Assembly: GCA_029961685.1 (NCBI GenBank)
Contig: JARWKL010000005.1
Span: 17,574,164 to 17,638,163, forward strand
Direction: 5' to 3'
DNA: 64,000 nucleotides
DNA from: Aristolochia californica
Taxonomy: Eukaryota > Streptophyta > Magnoliopsida > Piperales > Aristolochiaceae
Below are positions 40,073-45,350 of the stretch, piece after piece. Each line of letters opens with the position of its first letter. Within the stretch, counting starts at the first letter, position 1. A program made the position numbers and the translations under genes. The notes below the pieces were generated by a model. That model was not told where the DNA came from. It saw only the letters and a program-made list of their open reading frames with translations, and did no database searches.

Positions 40073-40284
40073 TCTATAAAAGGAAACTTTTAGATCGTTT
40101 AAAATTAAAAAGAGAAAGCCTTGACCTCGCTTTACTCCAAAGAAATACTCTCCAGCCAGAAGATAATACAATCCCAGCAATGGTATGGTATTATTATTTT
40201 TGGGAAAGATATTCTGATCGCATCCACATCCTTCGATGCAAGATCAAGAAAATCAAAAGAAAGCTAAACCTTTTAGCTTTATAA
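40069..40284 (+). CDS. Small basic ORF, 71 aa (paralogue 1)
   Basis: The start is the ATG at 40069, whose ATGA overlaps the stop of the preceding frame; an upstream in-frame TTG at 40057 is not needed. The product is Lys/Arg/Leu-rich, probably all helical, with LLDRLKLKRES near the N-terminus, an aromatic patch WYYYFWERY in the middle, and the ending RKLNLLAL. It matches the next ORF over its full length without gaps: both are 71 residues and 27 positions are identical. I do not recognise a family. Position between the virion-associated-like ORF and CP, tight coupling and basic charge suggest a small nucleic-acid- or virion-related accessory protein, but this is a guess. The frame is intact. 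Confidence 0.75.
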   Translation: MIYKRKLLDRLKLKRESLDLALLQRNTLQPEDNTIPAMVWYYYFWERYSDRIHILRCKIKKIKRKLNLLAL

Positions 40285-40285
40285 A

Positions 40286-40501
40286 ATGATCAGTAGAGCA
40301 AGACTACTGGATCAACTTCGTCTGGTACGATCAATGCAAGCCCAAAATTGGCAAGCCAGAGAAATTCTCACACCAGTAAATGACACCGATATAGCTTATC
40401 AGGCATATCTGAATGAATGGTGGAGATTAACCCGTAGAGAACTTCTACTACGGTATTTAATCAAAAATTTTCAACGGAAGCTTCAAGAATTAGCTCTATG
40501 A
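40286..40501 (+). CDS. Small basic ORF, 71 aa (paralogue 2)
   Basis: It begins one nucleotide after the TAA of paralogue 1 and overlaps CP by an ATGA (40498-40501). It shares with paralogue 1 the start MI, the motif LLDxLxLxR (residues 7-15), Trp/Arg at 45 and 47, LR at 55-56, IK at 59-60 and the ending RKLxxLAL: 27 of 71 identities in an ungapped alignment. It is less Lys-rich and more Gln/Arg-rich than its partner and has a tandem Trp pair (EWWRLTRR). Function unknown. An old tandem duplication of a small viral gene is the simplest explanation, and both copies being open with preserved termini suggests selection before integration. Confidence 0.75.
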   Translation: MISRARLLDQLRLVRSMQAQNWQAREILTPVNDTDIAYQAYLNEWWRLTRRELLLRYLIKNFQRKLQELAL

Positions 40502-42249
40502 CAGAGTTTTTCTATTTAATGGATATGGAAACTCCATTGCCATTAGGCCTTCCTGACATCACCGGATGGCTTAAAAACCTAGTGTACTTTGCAACACCTT
40601 GCATAGCACCTAGAAGAAAGGATCCAGCACCACCTGCTTTTAGGATCGCTTCAAAAGCATCATCCTCCACCGATGATGAAGTTTACGCAGAATATAATAC
40701 CTTCGGTCGCCAACCGATTTATTATGTTCAAGAAGAAAAACCATCTTCTAGTAAACAACAAGAGCAACACGACAGTGAACCAGAAGCCTGGGAATCTGAT
40801 GAAGTTGCAGAAGAAAATACCAAGAAAACAGACTACTCTGCTAAAGACAAAAAGGCAGATGATCTTGGTAAAAGATTTCGAATGCTTCGTGGTAGCGACC
40901 ACTTTGAAGCAGAAACTTCAAGGGTACAAGATACCTACATGGAAGATAGCTTTCAAGATAACTTCCGAAACCGTACTGCGGTTCACCCGCAAGAAAGAGA
41001 AAGTTTCTCCCATTCCAAAATATCCCTGGGAGGACAAAGGTATTCGACAAAATACACAAATGTCGACCCTTCAAATGCTACTAAGGGACACCAAACCATA
41101 GATGGCATAAACCCTTTTGGATTTTATCTCAACTTGGATTGCCCCAAGGATGGAGAAAAAGTCCTTAAAGATTGGGAAAGAAGCATGAGCAATGCTGCAA
41201 ATATGCATGAATCTTGGAACCAAGAATCAGCATTTAATTTCTTTACCCATGCTTTACAGGGTAATGTAGCTCTTTGGTGGGACAACCTTCCCGAAGATCA
41301 AAAAAGAGCTAATACCTCAATATCGATAGCCAATATCTTAAAAGGATTAGTGGCTAAGATATCAAAGGAATTTCTAGGAATACATCCAACCCTAGAAGCC
41401 TACAATGAGAGTACTAAACAAAGAAAACGTTTAGAAACTCTTCAGAAATTAAACAAGTTACAAATCTGTAACATTTGTTTTTATGAGAAGTATTACTGCG
41501 AGTTTGCAAGTAACTTCTATAAACTGCAAAAAGAAGATCAGAAACCTTATCTGTCTATCTTTTATGCAAAATTGCCAGAACCATTTGCACATGTAGCTGA
41601 AACAGACTACATTACAAAGTATTGGCAAAACAATCCAGAACTTGGTACATTAACCATGGACATTTTCCTAAACATTGATACTTTAGGAAGAAGACATAGA
41701 TTTGTACAAGACATGTTGGCAAATCTTTGTGAAGCCCAAAAACTACAAAAGAAAAGTAGTAAGGCAAACAAACAAACATTATGTTGTTCAAACCAGAACA
41801 AAAATGTAGGAGCTTATGGTTGCAAAACCACCTCCCATAAGCAACGAAAATATCCTAAGAAATTTCAACAGAAAAAATTCAGGATACAAAAAAGTTCTAC
41901 AACAAGGTATACTCCTAAAAAGAGATACTTTCGAAAAAGAACAAATTCTGGCCCCACCACATCCAGTAAAGGGTCAAATGCATACTGCCCAAAGGGGAAA
42001 ACCCCAAACAAATGCAAATGCTGGATATGCCAGAAAGAAGGACATTTCGCCAGAGATTGTCCAAATGAAAAACAACAACGGCGATACAGTACATACATGG
42101 TACTAGCCGAAGAAAAAGGATTGGAAATCATCCATTATGATGACATCCAGTCAGAAGATGAAGTATATGAACTTCATCTCAACACTGAGTCTTCCTCCTC
42201 GGAAAACTCAGAAAATATGAGTGACTCTTCCGGCACAACTTTTGCCTAA
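40498..42249 (+). CDS. Coat protein with CCHC zinc knuckle (583 aa)
   Basis: Capsid precursor of a pararetrovirus. Residues about 55-125 are strongly acidic and Ser-rich, as in the N-terminal extension cleaved from caulimoviral coat proteins. The capsid core begins near residue 203 (NPFGFYLNLDC) and includes ALQGNVALWWDNLP and a Cys/Tyr-rich segment near 322-332. Residues about 420-505 are Lys/Arg-rich and should bind nucleic acid. A zinc knuckle C-x2-C-x4-H-x4-C lies at residues 508-521 (CWICQKEGHFARDC). The last 45 residues are acidic and Ser-rich. The length is somewhat over the roughly 490 of cauliflower mosaic virus. The ATG overlaps the previous stop (ATGA). It would normally be followed by an overlapping protease/RT ORF, which is missing here. 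The frame is intact. Overlapping open frames at 40673-41101 and 41816-42106 are shadows. Confidence 0.9.
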   Translation: MTEFFYLMDMETPLPLGLPDITGWLKNLVYFATPCIAPRRKDPAPPAFRIASKASSSTDDEVYAEYNTFGRQPIYYVQEEKPSSSKQQEQHDSEPEAWESDEVAEENTKKTDYSAKDKKADDLGKRFRMLRGSDHFEAETSRVQDTYMEDSFQDNFRNRTAVHPQERESFSHSKISLGGQRYSTKYTNVDPSNATKGHQTIDGINPFGFYLNLDCPKDGEKVLKDWERSMSNAANMHESWNQESAFNFFTHALQGNVALWWDNLPEDQKRANTSISIANILKGLVAKISKEFLGIHPTLEAYNESTKQRKRLETLQKLNKLQICNICFYEKYYCEFASNFYKLQKEDQKPYLSIFYAKLPEPFAHVAETDYITKYWQNNPELGTLTMDIFLNIDTLGRRHRFVQDMLANLCEAQKLQKKSSKANKQTLCCSNQNKNVGAYGCKTTSHKQRKYPKKFQQKKFRIQKSSTTRYTPKKRYFRKRTNSGPTTSSKGSNAYCPKGKTPNKCKCWICQKEGHFARDCPNEKQQRRYSTYMVLAEEKGLEIIHYDDIQSEDEVYELHLNTESSSSENSENMSDSSGTTFA

Positions 42250-42413
42250 AATTCGGTTATGCTTTTGCCTTCCCGTTAAAATGGCAGCCAGCGTGGTGAT
42301 TTATCTCCCACTATTGTCATAAATTACTTTCTCTACTCCTGCAGTATAGAGAATTTTATAATTAACCTGATACTCTTACCACTCGAGAATTTTCTTGTGT
42401 TACAGACAGGTAA
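42250..42413 (+). other. Short intergenic gap in place of the polymerase ORF
   Basis: Only 164 bp lie between the coat protein stop and the transactivator ATG. The stretch has a TATA-like TATAGAGAATTTTATAATT near 42350 and ends with TTTTCTTGTGTTACAG, a good match to a plant 3' splice acceptor, just before ACAGGTAAATGG. It may correspond to the subgenomic (19S-like) promoter or splice region that precedes the transactivator gene in relatives. One alternative frame (about 42218-42324) is open and ends at TAA; it could be the tail of a deleted RT ORF, but it is too short to identify. No protease DxG, RT YxDD or RNase H motif occurs here. Confidence 0.6.
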
Positions 42414-43634
42414 ATGGATCCCCTCAGCAGCACCCTGACGGACCTAGCAGCAGCAATTGCCACACTCACGGTATTGCTTTCAACCCTACAGTCACTATTC
42501 GACAGTCTTTTAGTTCTTTCAGAACGAGGAGACATTCATGAGAATTGTGCCCGTTACGGGTTAAGTGGAGAAGTCTTACAACTCAAGGTTAAAGAATTAA
42601 CCGAAGAGTTAAAAGAACTCACTCAACGACATGAAATGCCAAGCTCCTCCGGGACTTCTACCGGATCTCCATCGCGAGAAATGGAAGCAACAACGTCAGC
42701 TAATCAGCAGACGGATGACTTTAGTGTTTTGATAAACACAGGTCGACCCGGGATTTCTACCGGTCATGCCAGGCATGAGAAGGAAATCACAACCCAATCT
42801 TCTCTGAAGATAGGGGAATCAGGGATTTCTACCTGCCAGTCAAGAGCTGGAAAGGAAACCTTAACGATTTCATTGAAATCGGAATCAGGGACTTCTACCT
42901 GTCAGTCTAGAGCTGAAAAGGAAGTCTTAACGGATCCATCCCAGATGGAAACGGACTTGTCTAGTAATGAGAAATCATTCAAGACAAAATTGGTTACCCC
43001 GTCTGAGTTTACAAGGTTGAAAAGCCTAAATAAACCAGATAAAACTAGTTTTAATGAGTTTGAGTTTTTAAAGAAATTTAAACCTTTAAAACTTTCGGAC
43101 ATTATGTCTGAAGAACCCTCGCTACGCCCTCAAAAGGTGGACAGCGTTCGTTCAAAGATCGAATCCGATCATACTGTTCAATTCCAGAGATGGAATGAAC
43201 AAATTGAGCAAGGGATGAACACTCCCTTCTTCACCACTGAGCCCAGCAACAGTTGGAATCAAGTGAAGCTGAGTCATGAAATAGACTCAAAATATGCATC
43301 CATGCTTTACGCATATGGATTCATAAAACAGATGGTATTGCACTCCACCGATTTATCAGTGTTGGAGAAACTGCCAAAGGAAATTATGGAGGCTTGCAAA
43401 AGTTTCATCTCCATAACCAAGAGTAAAGGAATTCGACTTCATTTCGTTTCCTGTATTGCTGAAATTGTTACTGACACAAAAATGTTTCCAAGCATTTCCG
43501 TCGTGACTATTGAAGGCATCAAAGAAGGTGACGCCAACATGGAATATGATCCCAGACATATTCCAAAAGCCAAGCCTTGCCCAGAAGCAGTCTGGCCAAC
43601 CAGACGTATCCACGGGCTCAAGAACCTGATATAG
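42414..43634 (+). CDS. Transactivator/viroplasmin-like protein (406 aa)
   Basis: By position, last ORF before the promoter, and by composition this is the ORF VI-type protein that forms inclusion bodies and lets ribosomes reinitiate on polycistronic viral RNA. The first 80 residues are helical with Leu/Val heptads (ATLTVLLSTLQSLFDSLLVL) and then Glu/Lys-rich. Residues about 76-175 contain four degenerate copies of a 17-residue unit of the form SG-I/T-STCQSRA-x-KE-x-LT. The C-terminal part, about 280-385, is the likely globular core (YASMLYAYGF, KSKGIRLHFVSC). It ends at TAG 43632-43634, but the same frame stays open for another 85 codons, and the alternative frame there also looks coding, so the C-terminus may be truncated by mutation. 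Function is inferred from genome position; sequence similarity to known transactivators was not tested. Confidence 0.68.
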   Translation: MDPLSSTLTDLAAAIATLTVLLSTLQSLFDSLLVLSERGDIHENCARYGLSGEVLQLKVKELTEELKELTQRHEMPSSSGTSTGSPSREMEATTSANQQTDDFSVLINTGRPGISTGHARHEKEITTQSSLKIGESGISTCQSRAGKETLTISLKSESGTSTCQSRAEKEVLTDPSQMETDLSSNEKSFKTKLVTPSEFTRLKSLNKPDKTSFNEFEFLKKFKPLKLSDIMSEEPSLRPQKVDSVRSKIESDHTVQFQRWNEQIEQGMNTPFFTTEPSNSWNQVKLSHEIDSKYASMLYAYGFIKQMVLHSTDLSVLEKLPKEIMEACKSFISITKSKGIRLHFVSCIAEIVTDTKMFPSISVVTIEGIKEGDANMEYDPRHIPKAKPCPEAVWPTRRIHGLKNLI

Positions 43635-43889
43635 CTCATGAAGCAGCTGATTCAGAAAAAGAGAAGCTTCGTCTACAAGACCTCCGTCCCATTGACGATC
43701 ATCTCGAAAAGCTATAAAGAGACTCCGGCCTCCGTCCAGACCAGTCTTGAAGCTACGCTGAAGAAACTCCTTGGAGGAAATATCCCCTTCAGCAAAACAA
43801 CAAAGGAAAGCTTCTGCCAGATGGCCCAGAAGACTTTTTCGAAGGAGCACACCTATAAACTGTGCACCGAAAGGCAGCTGTCCGAATGA
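43635..43889 (+). pseudogene. Possible C-terminal remainder of the transactivator ORF
   Basis: After the TAG at 43632 the same frame is open to TGA at 43887-43889, with an ATG at 43638. Its product is Lys/Thr/Ser-rich (KETPASVQTSLEATLKKLLGG). In another frame, about 43560-43708, the translation ends in an acidic helix-like tail (EKEKLRLQDLRPIDDHLEKL), also plausible as a natural C-terminus. Either a nonsense mutation or a small frameshift may therefore have shortened the preceding ORF. Translation as a separate protein seems unlikely. Comparison with a relative would decide. Confidence 0.4.
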
Positions 43890-44232
43890 GCAGTCAGCAG
43901 CCACATCAACAGACTAGTCAGCAGCCACGTCAGCAGACTAGGCCCACGACGAAAACAAAGTCAGCAAAGGCGGCTCAAAAGTCCGCAATGGCGGCTACAA
44001 AAAGTCATCAATGACGGCTACACCAAAGTCAACAAAGACGGCTAAAAAGATTCCTGCACGTCATCATCATGATGTCACAAGCAGAAAAGACATTTCTACC
44101 CCTGCTTTCGGCGCCGAAAGGTAATAATGCAAGGGCAAAAGAGACATGCCAAAAAGACAAAAGGTACCCTTTGTCTTTAAACGCACACCTTACAATCAAG
44201 GGTAAAGGTGGAAAAGCTGAAAAATCTTCAGC
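43890..44232 (+). promoter_or_regulatory. Upstream promoter region with tandem repeats
   Basis: This precedes the TATA box. 43892-43915 and 43916-43939 are adjacent 24-bp repeats (22 of 24 identical) containing GTCAGCAGCCAC. They are followed by four copies of a 19-mer of the form AAAGTCNNCAANGRCGGCT starting at 43957, 43978, 44001 and 44025. TGACG-type (as-1-like) cores occur at 44012 and, inverted or near-matching, at 44059-44077 (CGTCA, TGATGTCA). This layout resembles the enhancer of caulimoviral full-length promoters. The open frame 44069-44389 runs through the promoter and leader and is probably fortuitous. Confidence 0.68.
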
Positions 44233-44240
44233 TATAAATA
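44233..44240 (+). promoter_or_regulatory. TATA box of the 35S-like promoter
   Basis: TATAAATA, in a C/T-poor to purine-rich switch typical of these promoters. Transcription would start about 30 nt downstream, near 44265-44275, and in a circular genome would run round past the PBS through all ORFs. In the integrated copy the transcript would instead run into the right-hand satellite. Confidence 0.75.
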
Positions 44241-44362
44241 AGATGCTCCTCCAGAGGTTTAGGACATCGAAAAATTCAGTATCGAAAATCAAAGCGACAC
44301 TGAAGTTGGAGCGACTTGGCGATTTCCGGCGATCTTTCTCCAGCAAGTTCCACAAGCACGGT

Positions 44363-44389
44363 ATGTGCTTAAACAGCCGTAATGGCTGA
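44363..44389 (+). CDS. Leader short ORF (8 codons plus stop)
   Basis: ATG to TGA encoding MCLNSRNG, about 95 nt downstream of the expected cap site. Its stop lies 14 nt before a stable small hairpin (44404-44425). In several Caulimoviridae a short 5' ORF ending just upstream of the leader stem promotes ribosome shunting. Position and size fit, but the long-range base of the leader stem was not folded here. Confidence 0.45.
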   Translation: MCLNSRNG

Positions 44390-44403
44390 GTAGAAAAGAG
44401 GGA

Positions 44404-44425
44404 ACCGACCGGTGCCACGGTCGGT
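44404..44425 (+). promoter_or_regulatory. Leader hairpin
   Basis: ACCGACC (44404-44410) pairs perfectly with GGTCGGT (44419-44425) across an 8-nt loop. A second small stem, AACT/AGTT, follows at 44426-44438. A purine tract AGAAAAGAGGGAA (44392-44404) sits just before it. Confidence 0.55.
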
Positions 44426-44557
44426 AACTTCGGGAGTTATGTAGCTAAGTAGTTTTTCTTTCCCTTTTTTAAGGGTGTGTATTTAGTTATTTTTACTTTC
44501 TTTTGTTTTGAACAATGTTTTTTATATTTCCGCATGTTTGTAATATTGTGATTCGTA

Positions 44558-44760
44558 CAGTAGTTGTTTTTACTGTTCATGTTCCGCATATATAAATATG
44601 ATCTCCACAGTAGTTGTTATTACTGTTCATGTTCCGCATCTATGTATTGATCTCCACAGTGTTTGTTTTTACTGTTCCAAAGTTACTGTTCAAAAGTACT
44701 GTTCATTTTTACTATTCATGGTTACTATTCATGATTACTATTCATGTTTACTGTTCACTC
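44558..44760 (+). repeat. Tandem ACTGTTCA repeats in the viral leader
   Basis: Two adjacent units of about 50 bp (44558-44607 and 44608-44656), each with CAGTAGTTGTT, TTACTGTTCATGTTCCGCAT and TGATCTCCA, are followed by a partial third unit and then short reiterations of TTACTGTTCA or TTACTATTCATG. In all, nine copies of ACT(G/A)TTC are present. The region is U-rich in the RNA and lies where the poly(A) and upstream elements of the full-length RNA are expected, but no AATAAA is present between 44270 and 45350. Confidence 0.75.
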
Positions 44761-45295
44761 GTCAAAAGGAAATAGTATCGAAATAGTGCCAAATAGGACA
44801 GACGCTAGAGACTTGGAATTATTCGGCTACGCTCCGAGGTAGAAAACGAAACGGAGCTGTGCTCTACCCTGCTGAAGCAGCCATGGAGCCGCAACGGTTA
44901 ATATGAACGGCTCGGGGCCCTCTGAAGACCGTGAGGACCGCATCGACGGAACTGCCCACGTGGTGGTAAGCCGGCAGGAATAGGGTCAAACCCCGAAGAA
45001 GTTCTAGGTAGCAGCAGAAGTCATGTTGGGCCTACTAGATAGCTATGAAATAGACACAAACGAGTATATAGCAGTAAAATGTGGTAGGAAGCAGGACAGT
45101 GGCCTAATGGTAAAATGATAGGATTGACGAAATGTGACTGTAGGAATAGTATTGTGTGAGTCATCGATGTTTTCCGCTGCCTTTAGATGTTTTCTCCACT
45201 GCCTGACAGGTAGTTGTCCCTAGGATTCTAGTTCCGCTGCCCTCATCCCTTGGTTGTCTTCCGCTGTGTACAAGTCTGCTAGAGACTTTTGCGTC
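44761..45295 (+). other. Remainder of the pregenomic RNA leader
   Basis: No large ORF. The stretch is relatively GC-rich with several short inverted segments (for example CGGCTC near 44909 and GAGCCG near 44886). It contains repeated TTCCGCTGCC-like words at 45170-45270 and the word AGTCTGCTAGA at 45273-45283, repeated at 45340-45350. Short ATG-initiated frames are scattered through it, as in pararetroviral leaders. It continues, in the circular form, into the PBS segment at 37863. Confidence 0.6.
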
Positions 45296-45349
45296 GATAT
45301 CATAGCAATAGTGCTTTGGTATCAGTAGTCCGCTGTCAGAGTCTGCTAG
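45296..45349 (-). repeat. 54-bp terminal inverted match, right copy
   Basis: Exact reverse complement of 37782-37835. It contains GATATCATAGC and TGGTATCAGTAGTCC and ends GTCTGCTAG. The short words GATATCAG-like and GGTATCAG share TATCA, which could have served as microhomology for the inversion seen at the left end. Confidence 0.9.
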
Positions 45350-45350
45350 A

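Larger units (their letters stand above)
37761..45350 (+). mobile_element. Endogenous pararetrovirus insertion lacking reverse transcriptase
   Basis: A 7.6-kb segment unrelated to the satellite interrupts one monomer. It carries, in order, a tRNA-iMet PBS, an unknown ORF, a movement protein, a broken coiled-coil ORF, two 71-residue ORFs, a coat protein with zinc knuckle, a transactivator-like ORF, a promoter and a long leader. This is the Caulimoviridae plan with separate MP, CP and TAV ORFs, as in caulimoviruses, soymoviruses and rosadnaviruses; I do not assign a genus. No LTRs or integrase are present. The protease/RT/RNase H ORF normally found between CP and TAV is absent. Large ORFs are mostly intact, so the integration or its source is fairly young. 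Leaving out the insertion and restoring 14 bp gives a monomer of exactly 658 bp. Confidence 0.9.

Noticed and set aside
40057..40284. TTG start for the first small ORF
   Set aside because: The ATG at 40069 forms an ATGA overlap like the one before CP and gives exactly 71 codons, matching its paralogue.
40673..41101. 142-codon frame and other frames inside the coat protein gene, on both strands
   Set aside because: They overlap a long ORF with clear coat protein features and have no recognisable product.
44069..44389. 106-codon open frame
   Set aside because: It spans the promoter, TATA box and cap region, and its first half coincides with enhancer-like sequence. Only its last 9 codons are kept, as a leader short ORF.
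44392..44404. Plus-strand polypurine primer tract (AGAAAAGAGGGAA)
   Set aside because: Other purine runs of similar length occur in the element, and nothing here distinguishes this one as a primer site.
45093..45135. tRNA-like segment (AGTGGCCTAATGGTAAAATG, an A-box-like D arm)
   Set aside because: No B box/T-arm GGTTCRANTCC, no acceptor stem partner and no anticodon arm could be found downstream.
37782..45349. DNA transposon with 54-bp terminal inverted repeats
   Set aside because: The ends are inverted matches, but there is no target-site duplication and no transposase. The target lost 14 bp, and the right copy is ordinary viral leader.
37761..45350. LTR retrotransposon, because of the tRNA-Met PBS
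   Set aside because: There are no LTRs, integrase or gag-pol. The movement protein, separate coat protein and transactivator-like ORF identify a pararetrovirus.
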